The notes under the pieces: model-generated
Databases searched by the model: none
Told to the model about the DNA's origin: nothing
What the model saw: the letters and a program-made list of their open reading frames with translations, nothing else
Made by a program: the position numbers and the translations under genes
Part shown: one piece after another, positions 55,135 to 63,312 of the stretch
How the letters are laid out: each line of letters begins with the position of its first letter
Position numbering within the stretch: position 1 is the stretch's first letter
Assembly (NCBI RefSeq): GCF_026965555.1
Contig: NZ_CP114040.1
Span: 7,440,001 to 7,504,000, forward strand
Length of the DNA stretch: 64,000 bases
Direction of reading: 5' to 3'
Source of the DNA: Nannocystis punicea
Lineage (GTDB): Bacteria; Myxococcota_A; Polyangia; Nannocystales; Nannocystaceae

Positions 55135-56475
55135 ATGCCCGTGTCTCATCGCTTCTCGCGCCGTCGCTGGCTGCTCGGGGTCGGCTCCGCGAGCCTCGTC
55201 TTGCCCGCGCTCGAGTACTTCCATCCCGGCAAGGCCAGCGCCGCCGGGCCGAAGCCGCGGCTGCTCGTCTATTACTTCCCCAACGGTCGCCGGCCCGAGT
55301 GGTGGGTGCCCGCGCTGGTCGACAACCAGCTCGTGTACCCGGCCCAGGCCGCGGCGCTGCAGCCGTTCGCCGACCGGGCGCTCGCGCTCGAGAACCTGTC
55401 GAACAACGCCGCCATCGCCAGCCCCGGGGCCGCGCACGCCATGGGCACCGGCACCATCATGACCGGCCGGCACATCGTCGACCTCGGCGGCAACGGGCAG
55501 AACGGGGTCTCGCTCGACCAGCTGCTCGCGCAGCAGCTCGCGCCGGACACCCGCTTCAAGTCGCTGCAGTGGAGCGCCGGCGAGCCCGGCCCGTGCGACG
55601 TCGGCGGCTCCTCGTGCGCCTTCACCCAGAGCATCTCGTGGACCGGCCCCGGCTCGCCGCTGGTCGCCACCATCGATCCGAGTGCCGCCTTCGAGCGCCT
55701 GTTCGGCGCCGGCGTCGACGGCCTCACCGGGCCTGCGGCCGACCTGCGGCGGCAGACCAAGCAATCGGTGATCGACTTCGTCCGCGACGACGCGCGGGTC
55801 CTGCAGCAGCAGCTCGGCGCCGCCGATCGCACCACGCTCGAGGCCTACTTCGACGCGTTGCGCGACCTCGAGCTCAGCCTCGAGAACAGCGGGGCCGAGT
55901 GCGCTGCCGATCCGCAGCCGCCGGTGCCGGGGCTCGACTACGCCGGCCGCGTCGACGCCTTCCACCAATTGATCCGCCTCGCCTTCCTCTGCGACCAGAC
56001 GCGGATCTTGAGCTTCATGATCGAGTTCGGCCTGAGCTGCCGCTCGCACGACTTCCTCGACGCTCCCGGAGGTCACCACGCCCTGTCGCACTTCGGCGAT
56101 CAGATCGCCAAGGATCGCCTGGAAAAGGTCGAGACCTGGCAATGTCAGCAGCTCGGCGCGTTGCTCGGCCTGTTGCGCGACACTCCGGGCACGACCTCCG
56201 CCAGCCTGCTCGACGAGACGATCGTCCTGGCGATCGCCAGCATGGGCGAGGGCAACGGCCACGACCACGGGCACAACTGTCCGATGTTGTTCGGCGGCGC
56301 CGGCGTGCTCGCCACCGGCCACCGCAAGCTCGCCTTCCCGGCCGACGCTGCGCCGCCGCTGCCCAACCTGCACGTCAGCCTGCTCGAGGCCTACGGCGTC
56401 GAGGGCAGCTTCGGCTTCGACGGCGCGGTGTTCGGCGACGACGGCAACGCCTCGATCGACGGCATCCTCGTGTGA
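55135..56475 (+). CDS. DUF1552-family exported protein
   Basis: 446-residue DUF1552 protein, partner of the preceding gene. A twin-arginine motif (SRRRWLLG) precedes a hydrophobic stretch, suggesting Tat export. Conserved blocks: LLVYYFPNGRRPEWW, AHAMGTGTIMTGRHI, SLDQLLAQQL, LSFMIEFGLSC and VLAIASMGEGNGHDHGH. GGAG lies within the end of the upstream gene, nine bases before the ATG, so the two are translationally linked. Only moderately similar to the 11.4 kb copy, so the two operons are not recent duplicates. Function unknown. Confidence 0.9.
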   Translation: MPVSHRFSRRRWLLGVGSASLVLPALEYFHPGKASAAGPKPRLLVYYFPNGRRPEWWVPALVDNQLVYPAQAAALQPFADRALALENLSNNAAIASPGAAHAMGTGTIMTGRHIVDLGGNGQNGVSLDQLLAQQLAPDTRFKSLQWSAGEPGPCDVGGSSCAFTQSISWTGPGSPLVATIDPSAAFERLFGAGVDGLTGPAADLRRQTKQSVIDFVRDDARVLQQQLGAADRTTLEAYFDALRDLELSLENSGAECAADPQPPVPGLDYAGRVDAFHQLIRLAFLCDQTRILSFMIEFGLSCRSHDFLDAPGGHHALSHFGDQIAKDRLEKVETWQCQQLGALLGLLRDTPGTTSASLLDETIVLAIASMGEGNGHDHGHNCPMLFGGAGVLATGHRKLAFPADAAPPLPNLHVSLLEAYGVEGSFGFDGAVFGDDGNASIDGILV

Positions 56476-56630
56476 GCGCGATGACCCGGTCCGCCCTGGT
56501 CCTCCTGCGTGCCGTCCACTCTCCCGGCCCCGTCGGCTCGGTTCGACGGCATCCGCGTGTGAGCGCGAGGACCCGGTCCGCCCTGGTCCTCCTCGCGCTC
56601 GTCGGCGCCGCGCCGGCGGTCCACGCCGCC
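56459..56630 (+). repeat. 87-bp tandem duplication over a gene start
   Basis: CGACGGCATCC through GGTCCGCCCTGGTCCTCCT occurs twice, offset by 87 bases (29 codons). The copy spans the end of the DUF1552 gene and the start and signal peptide of the next gene; the original ATG has become AGG in the second copy. Confidence 0.85.
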
Positions 56631-57659
56631 GGCCCCGTCGGCGCAGTCGCTGCCGACTGCGCCGGCGTCTCCGGCTGGTCGCAAGATCCGGACGCCCCGG
56701 CCACCCAGATCGACGTCCACCTCTACTTCGACGGCCCGGCCGGCGATCCTGCCGCCGTCGGCGTCCCCCTCACCGCCAATCGGATCCTCGACGCCGGCTG
56801 TCGGGGCGAGCAATGTCAACACGGCTTTTTCGGCGCACTCCCGCTGAGCCGCCTCGACGGTCAGCCGCACGGCGTGCACGCCTACGGGATCGACACCAAC
56901 GGCGACCCCAACCTCGAGCTGTCGGCCTCGCCTGCCGTCTACACCTGCCCGCCGCTGCCGATCGCCGGCGGCGTCAAGCGCCACATCGCCGGCCCGTCGA
57001 TCCTCGATCAGTGGCACTTCTCCACCTACTTCGACCTGATGAAGGCCGCCGACCTCGACCTCGCCGGCACCCCGGTCGGGACCACCGTCGACGGCCCGCC
57101 CCAGCTCGCCGTCGCCGAGGGGACCACTGCGCCGCTGTGGCTGCTCGATCAGGGCTTTCGCCGCCTCGTCGCCCCCGAGGTCCTCGGCGCCTGGCGCTTC
57201 GATCCGGCGACGGCCGCAGTCATGCCGGCCGACGCCCTCGACGCGTTGCCCGAGGGCACCCCGCTGGCCGCGCGGCCGATGCTGGTCCAGGGGACAGGTC
57301 CCGAGGTGTGGCTGCTCGACGAGCACCAGTGCGGCGCCGACGATCCTCACCCCGCGTGCGCCGAGCCGCCCGAGCCCACGACCGGCGACCCAGGCGAGAC
57401 CACGACCTCCGCCGGCAGCGCGACCGGCCCTGACGACGAATCCACCGGCGACGGCGGCAGCTCGTCCACGAGCAGCTCCGGCGGCTCCGGCGAGATCGTC
57501 ACCTCCTCGCCCACCGAGGACGCGACCGCGTCCGACACCGGCGACGCCGGGGCGTCGGGCGACGAGGGGGGATGCGGCTGTCGCGGCACGCCGCCTGCTG
57601 GCGCCTGGCTCCTGCTGTTGCCTCTTCTTCTCCGCCGCCGCGCGGCTCGCAGGCGCTGA
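56481..57659 (+). CDS. Exported MYXO-CTERM protein sharing a module with the M15 peptidase
   Basis: 392 residues from ATG 56481 (five bases after the DUF1552 stop, as in the 12.8 kb operon), or 366 from GTG 56559. The N terminus is duplicated: MTRSALVLL occurs again as RTRSALVLLALVGAAPAVHA, and only the second copy looks like a complete signal peptide. The central about 240 residues (GWSQDPDAPATQIDVHLYF, VHAYGIDTNGDPN, RHIAGPSILDQWHF, MLVQGTGPEVWLLDEHQC) are paralogous to the second module of the M15 protein at 37.3 kb. A Gly/Ser/Thr linker leads to a MYXO-CTERM tail (GCGCRG, hydrophobic helix, Arg-rich end). No peptidase domain is present. Function unknown. Confidence 0.85.
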   Translation: MTRSALVLLRAVHSPGPVGSVRRHPRVSARTRSALVLLALVGAAPAVHAAGPVGAVAADCAGVSGWSQDPDAPATQIDVHLYFDGPAGDPAAVGVPLTANRILDAGCRGEQCQHGFFGALPLSRLDGQPHGVHAYGIDTNGDPNLELSASPAVYTCPPLPIAGGVKRHIAGPSILDQWHFSTYFDLMKAADLDLAGTPVGTTVDGPPQLAVAEGTTAPLWLLDQGFRRLVAPEVLGAWRFDPATAAVMPADALDALPEGTPLAARPMLVQGTGPEVWLLDEHQCGADDPHPACAEPPEPTTGDPGETTTSAGSATGPDDESTGDGGSSSTSSSGGSGEIVTSSPTEDATASDTGDAGASGDEGGCGCRGTPPAGAWLLLLPLLLRRRAARRR

Positions 57660-57675
57660 ATCGACGGACTCGTCG

Positions 57676-57900
57676 GTCCTTTAGGACAGGCCTGAGTGAG
57701 CACAAACGGCCGGCCTCGGGCGGACGGCCGCGCGCTCACGACATGCCCTGAAGCGCGTGCCCAAAGCGCATGCTCCGACGCTCGCGGAGTTCAGGCACAT
57801 GCCCCAAAGCGCATGCCCCAAAGCGCATGCCCCAAAGCGCATGCCCCAAAGAACATGCCCCCAAGAGCATGCTCTCCCGAACACGCTCCAGGGGGCACCT
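57676..57900. repeat. Period-14 CATGCCCCAAAGCG array and palindromes at convergent gene ends
   Basis: CATGCC recurs at 57798, 57812, 57826, 57840, 57854 and 57868, an exact 14-base period. Related CATGCCCTGAAGCGCGTG and GCATGCTCC elements precede it, and GGTCCTTTAGGACAGG lies at about 57677. The array fills the space between two converging genes. Confidence 0.85.
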
Positions 57901-57923
57901 GCAGGGCCCTCAGGCCGCGCCGC

Positions 57924-59711
57924 TCAGTCGGTGCCCCACTTCTGGCCCGCGAGCCAGGTGAGGAAGTCGGGGCCCTCGACCTCGCGGCTCTCGTCGTCGT
58001 GCCAGAACGACAGGATCTGCCCGCGCTTCCCGCCCTTGGCGGGAGCCAGGTCGACCACGTCGTGGTTGCCCGCGCCGTCGTAGGTGACGGGCACCCACTC
58101 GGGGATCCACCACTTCTGCTGCACGCCGCGGCCGGGTTCGCTGTGGGCGTTGTCGCCGAACACGCCCTTGTCGAGCAGGTCCTTCCAGATCTTCCACTCG
58201 TCGGCGATCCGCTTCAGCGACAGCAGCTCGCGGCTCACGACCACGAACCGGTCGCCGCCGCCGTCGTGCGCGAGGTACCACGCCTTGACCTCGTCCGGCA
58301 GGGTCTGCCCGAGCGTCTGCTCGAGCTTGGCGATCGCCGCCGGGCTGGCGCCCTTCGGCAACTTGACCCCGGCCGCGCGCGCGGCCGCCTCGATCTGGGC
58401 GATCCGCTGCGCCGGCGTGGCCGAGCCCTTCTTCGCCGCAGCCTTCGCGCCGCCCGACTTCGCCGAGCCGTTCGGAGCCGCCGCCTTCGCCCCTCTCGCA
58501 GGCTTGGAATCGTCCGAGCTCTTGCCGGACTTCTTCCCCTTCGCCGCCTTCGCCCCGCTCTTCTTGGCCTTCGTCGTACCCTTGCGCGGCGCCGCGACCT
58601 CGGCCTGCTTGCCCGCGCCGGCGGCCGCCTTCGCGGGCGCAGCGACCTTCTTCGCCGCCTTCTTGGCCGGCTTGGCCACCGGCCCCGACTTCGCCGGCGC
58701 GCCCTTGGTCTTCGCCGCGCCCGTCGCCGCCGACTTCGCCGCCTTCTTCTTGTGCGGGCCCCGCTTCGCGGCCTTCGCCAGCACCGCCTTCACCGTCGAC
58801 GTCGCGGCCTCGACCGCCGCCTTCGTCACGTTGGCGACCGTCTGCACCGCGTTCGCCAGGGCCGTCGGGGCGGCCTTGCCCGCGCCCTTCTTGGCCTGCT
58901 TCTTCGCCGCCGCCGCGGGCTCCGCGGCCGCCGCCTTCGCGCCCTTCTTCGTCGCCTTCTTGCCCTTCGCCGCGTACTCGGCCGCCGGCGTCGCCTTGGC
59001 GTATTCGGCCCCCAGGCTCGCCTTCGCCGGCGCCTTGGCCTTCGCCGCCTTCTTGCCCTTCGCCGCGTACTCGGCCGCCGGCGTCACCTTGGCCCCGTAC
59101 TCGGCTCCCAGGCTCGCCTTCGCCGCCTTCTTCCCCTTCGCCGGGCTCTTCGGCGCGTACGCGGCCGTGTCGATCACCTGCGCCGCGCCCTTGCTCGACT
59201 CGGCGGTGCGCGGCGGCGCCAGCTTGCCGCGCTTCTTCGCCGCGCCAGTCTTGCCGGCCTTCCACGGCGCCGCGGCCGTCTCCGTCACCGCCTCGGGGGC
59301 CCTGGCCGCCTTCTTCGCCGCCTTCTTCGCGGGCTTCTTCGCGGCCGCCTTCTTCGCGGCCGGCTTCTTCGCCGGCTCGCTCGCGGCCGCCTTCTTCGCC
59401 TTGCTCACTGCCGGCGTCTTCACCTCGGCCGCGGCAGCCTTCTTCGCCGCCTTCTTCGCCTTGCTCACGGCCGGCGTCTTCGCCTCGGCCGCGGCCGGCT
59501 TCTTCTTCGCCTCGCTCGCGGCCGGCTTCTTCGCCTTCGCCGTCTTGCTCGCGGCTTTCTTCGCCGCCTTGCTCGCGGGCGCGGCCTTCGCCGAGGTCCC
59601 CTTCGCGGCCTTGGACGCCGTGCCGGTCGTCGCCTGCGTCTTGCCTGCGGCTGCTGTTCGTTCCGTCGCCTTCGCCGCCGTCTTCTTCGCCCCCGCCGTC
59701 TTCTTCGCCAT
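57924..59711 (-). CDS. Histone-H1-like Lys/Ala-rich tail fused to SUKH (SMI1/KNR4) domain
   Basis: 595-residue cytoplasmic protein. Residues 1-428 are almost entirely Lys, Ala, Pro, Ser and Thr in AAKK/KPAA motifs like bacterial histone H1-like proteins and predict strong DNA or RNA binding. Two EYAAKGKKA-type and two SLGAEY-type segments show internal duplication. From about residue 440 to the end is a SUKH/SMI1-KNR4 domain: LPDEVKAWYLAHDGGGDRFVVVSRELLSLKRIADEW, WIPEWVPVTYDGAGNHDVVDLAP, GQILSFWHDDESREVEGPDFLTWL. ATG 59711 has GCGAGG eight bases upstream. SUKH domains act as toxin-immunity or regulatory modules; joining one to a histone-like tail is unusual. Confidence 0.85.
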   Translation of the reverse strand: MAKKTAGAKKTAAKATERTAAAGKTQATTGTASKAAKGTSAKAAPASKAAKKAASKTAKAKKPAASEAKKKPAAAEAKTPAVSKAKKAAKKAAAAEVKTPAVSKAKKAAASEPAKKPAAKKAAAKKPAKKAAKKAARAPEAVTETAAAPWKAGKTGAAKKRGKLAPPRTAESSKGAAQVIDTAAYAPKSPAKGKKAAKASLGAEYGAKVTPAAEYAAKGKKAAKAKAPAKASLGAEYAKATPAAEYAAKGKKATKKGAKAAAAEPAAAAKKQAKKGAGKAAPTALANAVQTVANVTKAAVEAATSTVKAVLAKAAKRGPHKKKAAKSAATGAAKTKGAPAKSGPVAKPAKKAAKKVAAPAKAAAGAGKQAEVAAPRKGTTKAKKSGAKAAKGKKSGKSSDDSKPARGAKAAAPNGSAKSGGAKAAAKKGSATPAQRIAQIEAAARAAGVKLPKGASPAAIAKLEQTLGQTLPDEVKAWYLAHDGGGDRFVVVSRELLSLKRIADEWKIWKDLLDKGVFGDNAHSEPGRGVQQKWWIPEWVPVTYDGAGNHDVVDLAPAKGGKRGQILSFWHDDESREVEGPDFLTWLAGQKWGTD

Positions 59712-59982
59712 CCGGGTACCTCGCCTTCGCTTGTGTGATACACGCCGGCTCGGCCGTTTCGCAAGCGCCCCCGGGCACCGGCGGAATCTGGCCCACATCC
59801 TGCGCGGCGGTCTGCGGCGCGTCGCGGCAGCGACGAATGAACGGCGAATCGACGTAGGAGCGAGCCAGGCTTCGAACCGGCGGCCTGGCCTTTCGGCCAC
59901 GGACCTCGCCGGCGATCCTGCCATCAATCGACCGATCGGCCGGGATCTCTCCGCCCGACTGGGGGCACCCGCCGAAGTCGGC

Positions 59983-62181
59983 TCAGCCCGCCTGCCGGCG
60001 CGCCCGTTCGACCCCCGGCACCCGCTCGATCTTCGCCAGCACGCGCACCAATTGCTCGTTGCTCGACACCTCGAGCGTGGCCGAGATCGACGCCGACTGG
60101 TCCTTCTTGTTGGTCGTCACCGTCGTCCCGCTGACGTTGATGCCGAGGTCCGCGAACACCTCGACGATGTCGCGCAGGAGGCCGATCCGGTCGCTGCCCT
60201 GGATCAGGATCGTCACCGGATAGCGGCGCCGGTTCTCGTGGCCCCACGCGATCTCGATCAGGCGCTCGGGCTCGGGGCTGCTGAGGATGTTGGGGCAATC
60301 GCGGCGGTGGATGGCGATCCCGCGGCCGCGGGTGATATAGCCGATCACCGCGTCGCCCGGCACCGGCGTGCAGCAGCGGGCCGGGTGGCTCAGCACTGCG
60401 CCCTGGCCCTCGACGCTGACCCCGCCGGCGGCGGCCGGCTTGCTCGGCGGGCGCTTCGGGCTGGCCTCGGGGACAGGCGCCGAATGCGTCGACGTCGCCG
60501 TCGCGGCCAGGCGGGCCGCCTCGGCCGCGAGCTTGGCCGCCTCCTGCTGCGCGCGCTCGGCGTCGAGGATCTTGGTCGTCACCGCCTGGGTGGCGATGTC
60601 GCCGAACCCGATCGCCGAGAACAGCTCCTCCGGCGTGTTGTGATTGGCGAACAGCTTGACGTACTCGTCGTAGCGCGGGCGCTCGATGCCGAGGCGCCGC
60701 AGCTCGCGCTCGAGCGACTCGCGGCCCTGCACGATCGCCGCCTCGCGGCCCTGCTGGCGGAACCACTGCCGGATCTTGTGGCGCGCGCTCGAGGTGATCA
60801 CATAGCCGAGCTGCGGGCTGAGCCAATCGCGGCTCGGCTGGGGCGCCTTTTGAGTCAAGATCTCGACGCGGTCGCCGGTCTGCAGCTTGTGGTCGAGCGG
60901 CACGATCTGGCCGTTCACCAGCGCCCCGCGGCAGCGGTGGCCGACGTCGGTGTGCACCCGGTAGGCGAAGTCGACCGGCGTCGCCCCGACCGGCAGGTCG
61001 ATGACGGCGCCGCCCGGCGTGAACACGTAGACCTGGTCCTGGAAGATGTCGGTCTTGAGCGACTCCACCATGTCGTGCGGATCGGTGACCTCCTTCTGCC
61101 AGTCGATGAGCTGCCGCAACCAGTTGAACTTGGCGTCGGCCAGGCGCCCGGCCTTGCGGCTCTCCTTGTAGGCCCAGTGGGCGGCCACGCCGTACTCGCC
61201 GAATTGGTGCATCTCGGCGGTGCGGATCTGGACCTCGAGCGAGCGCCCGCCGGGACCGACGATCGCGGTGTGCAGCGACTGGTAGCCGTTCGGCTTCGGG
61301 CGGGCGATGTAGTCGTCGAATTCGCCGGCGATCGGCGTCCACAGCCCGTGGACGATGCCGAGCACCGCGTAGCAGTCGGGCACCGAGTCGACCAGCACCC
61401 GCACCGCGCTGACGTCGTAGATCTCGGCGAACGACACCCGCTTGCGCTGCATCTTCTTGTAGATGCTGTAGATGTGCTTGGGCCGGCCGCTGATCTTGCC
61501 CTGGATGCCGGCCTCCTCGAGCCGGGCCTGCAGCGTCAGGATCGCGTCGCGGATCATGCCGTCGCGCTCGTCCCGCTTGGCCGCCAGGGCCGCGCCGATC
61601 TGGCGGTAGATGTCCGGCTCGAGCTCGCGGAGGCACAGGTCCTCGAGCTCCCACTTGAGGTGGAAGATGCCGAGGCGATTGGCCAGCGGCGCGTAGATCT
61701 CGAGCGTCTCGCGGGCGATCCGCCGCCGCTCGGCCTCGTCGGCCTGGCTCCGCAGCGCCCGCATGTCGCGGAGGCGCAGCGCCAGCGCCACGATCACCAC
61801 CCGCACGTCGGCGGCGATCGCCATGAACATCTTGCGCAGGCTCTCGCCGTCGTCGCCGGCCGTCCGGTCCCAGCGCATCGTCGCCACCCGGCGCACGCCG
61901 TCGACGATCGCCTGCGTGTCGCCGCCGAGCGCCTCGCCGACCGCCTCGAGCTTGATCGCCCCCGTGATGGTCGCGTCGGCCACCATCGCGGCCGCCAGCG
62001 CCGGCGGGTCGAGGCGCAGCTCGGTCAACATGTCGGACGCGACCACCCCGCGCTGGGCCGCCGCCGCGTCGCCCGCCGCCGCCAGCTCATGGGCCTTGCC
62101 GACCAGCACCGCGCCGTCGCTGTACCGACCGGCGATCTTCTCGCGCAGGCTGTCGAGGTTGCTCTCCGCCGCCTTCACCAT
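59983..62181 (-). CDS. relA: RelA-type (p)ppGpp synthetase, hydrolase domain degenerate
   Basis: 732-residue long RSH protein. Residues 1-150 correspond to the HD hydrolase domain, but the metal-binding HD pair is replaced (AAMVADATITG around 66-72), so hydrolysis is not expected. The synthetase domain is intact: RPKHIYSIYKKMQRK, YDVSAVRVLV, EFDDYIARPKPNGYQSLHTAI and EVQIRT. TGS (about 395-455), a helical/zinc-finger-like region (HPARCCTPVPGDAVIGYITRGRGIAIHRRDC) and ACT domain follow. It makes the stringent-response alarmone on starved ribosomes. ATG 62181 is preceded by TATTGT eight bases upstream. A separate HD protein at 36.4 kb may supply hydrolysis. Confidence 0.93.
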   Translation of the reverse strand: MVKAAESNLDSLREKIAGRYSDGAVLVGKAHELAAAGDAAAAQRGVVASDMLTELRLDPPALAAAMVADATITGAIKLEAVGEALGGDTQAIVDGVRRVATMRWDRTAGDDGESLRKMFMAIAADVRVVIVALALRLRDMRALRSQADEAERRRIARETLEIYAPLANRLGIFHLKWELEDLCLRELEPDIYRQIGAALAAKRDERDGMIRDAILTLQARLEEAGIQGKISGRPKHIYSIYKKMQRKRVSFAEIYDVSAVRVLVDSVPDCYAVLGIVHGLWTPIAGEFDDYIARPKPNGYQSLHTAIVGPGGRSLEVQIRTAEMHQFGEYGVAAHWAYKESRKAGRLADAKFNWLRQLIDWQKEVTDPHDMVESLKTDIFQDQVYVFTPGGAVIDLPVGATPVDFAYRVHTDVGHRCRGALVNGQIVPLDHKLQTGDRVEILTQKAPQPSRDWLSPQLGYVITSSARHKIRQWFRQQGREAAIVQGRESLERELRRLGIERPRYDEYVKLFANHNTPEELFSAIGFGDIATQAVTTKILDAERAQQEAAKLAAEAARLAATATSTHSAPVPEASPKRPPSKPAAAGGVSVEGQGAVLSHPARCCTPVPGDAVIGYITRGRGIAIHRRDCPNILSSPEPERLIEIAWGHENRRRYPVTILIQGSDRIGLLRDIVEVFADLGINVSGTTVTTNKKDQSASISATLEVSSNEQLVRVLAKIERVPGVERARRQAG

Positions 62182-62189
62182 CGACTCGC

Positions 62190-62195
62190 ACAATA
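62190..62195 (-). promoter_or_regulatory. -10-like TATTGT, leaderless start of relA
   Basis: TATTGT on the minus strand ends eight bases before the ATG at 62181. Confidence 0.5.
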
Positions 62196-62278
62196 GGCGC
62201 TGGCCCGGCCCCTCGCCAGCGAAATTCTCGCCGCGTCCGCTGCGAGTCGGCGCCGGGAGCCCTCCCGCCGCGCGAGGG

Positions 62279-63133
62279 TCACGGTGAGGCTCGCGGTCTC
62301 CGACCTCGCCGCACCGCCGCGCCGATCGCGAGCCCGCCCGCCAGCGCCGCCACGTGGGCCGCGCCGCCGACCGAGCCGACCAGTCCCAAGAGACAGGCGC
62401 CGAGCCAGCCCGCCGCCAGCACCACCTCGACCTCGCCCGCCGCGCCCCCGCGCCGCTCGGCGGCCGCGATGCCGAGCAGCCCGAACGCCGGCGTCGACAG
62501 GCCGAGGCAAGCTGGCCCGAAGAACATGGCCTGAACGACATTGCCCAAGAGACCGAAGCCGATCACCGCCGCCGCCAGCGCCGCGGTGCCGGAGCGGGCC
62601 TCGACCCGGCGGGCCAGCTCGGGCCAGACGGCGGCGACGAACAGCAGGTGCAGCGGCCCCGAGTGCACGAACACCGGCGTGAGCCACTGCCACGGCGCGC
62701 TCGGAGGCAGACCCTCGGCGCCAGGCAGCAGCCGGGCGACCAGCGGCGCGCGCGGATCGCCGAGCCGGGTCAGCACCGCCGCGATCCCGCAGAACGCCAG
62801 CAGCGCCCACGTCAGCGGCGTCGGCGATGCCAGCGACCACGGCGCCCCGGCCGGCGTTTGAGGCAGCGCTGCGGCGGCCGGCCCGCGGCGCGCCGCCCGG
62901 CTCTCGGCGCGGATCCGCTCGGCCTCGCGCGACACTGCGAAGCGGGCGGCCCCCGGCTCGCGGCAGAACGAGGCCAGCTCGTCGCGCACCCGCGGCAGCG
63001 CCTCCTCCTCGATCACCCACACGGTCCAGCCCTCCGGTGTCGGGCCCAGCCGCGCGGCGATGCCCTGGGTCAGCAGGTAGTCCGCGAAGCGCCGGGCCTG
63101 GCGCTGCTCCGAAATGACGCCGGCGGGTCGCAT
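62279..63133 (-). CDS. Rhomboid-family intramembrane serine protease
   Basis: 284-residue membrane protein. The N-terminal about 75 residues resemble the cytoplasmic domain of GlpG (EQRQARRFADYLLTQGIAARL, GWTVWVIEEEALPRVRDEL). The membrane part has WQWLTPVFVHSGPLHLLFVAAVWPELARRVE (loop 1 and helix 2), catalytic Ser in LGLSTPAFGLLG and catalytic His in GGAAHVAALAGGLAIG. The usual G-x-S-G is G-L-S-T, and the helix-2 Asn of the oxyanion region is replaced, so activity may be altered. It lies upstream of relA on the same strand with a 97-base gap. Confidence 0.85.
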   Translation of the reverse strand: MRPAGVISEQRQARRFADYLLTQGIAARLGPTPEGWTVWVIEEEALPRVRDELASFCREPGAARFAVSREAERIRAESRAARRGPAAAALPQTPAGAPWSLASPTPLTWALLAFCGIAAVLTRLGDPRAPLVARLLPGAEGLPPSAPWQWLTPVFVHSGPLHLLFVAAVWPELARRVEARSGTAALAAAVIGFGLLGNVVQAMFFGPACLGLSTPAFGLLGIAAAERRGGAAGEVEVVLAAGWLGACLLGLVGSVGGAAHVAALAGGLAIGAAVRRGRRPRASP

Positions 63134-63177
63134 GCGGCCGGGAGACAACCACCGCCCCCCGGGCGCTATTTCCCGCG

Positions 63178-63250
63178 ATCGGCGACGTCGCCGACTGTCC
63201 GCAAGAGTCCGACAGCTCAGCCGGCCGCCCGAGGTCGAACCGCGACCGCC
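63178..63250 (-). repeat. Degenerate copy of the 3' end of the next gene
   Basis: CGTCGCCGACTGTCCG and GTCCGACAGCTC at about 63186-63219 match 63328-63363 inside the EEP-family gene, offset by about 141 bases. The copy lies just past that gene's stop and is frame-disrupted, another duplicated gene tail. Confidence 0.7.
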
Positions 63251-63312
63251 GTCGCCAGGACCCGATGTTCGACGGCGCGGCTGTCGCGGGGTCGCGCGCC
63301 GCGGCTTTGTAC

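Noticed and set aside
59856..59935. tRNA-like segment on the minus strand with GGTTCGAAGCC resembling a T-loop
   Set aside because: The five bases flanking the TTCGA loop do not pair as a T-stem, and no matching 5' acceptor arm or anticodon arm could be found.
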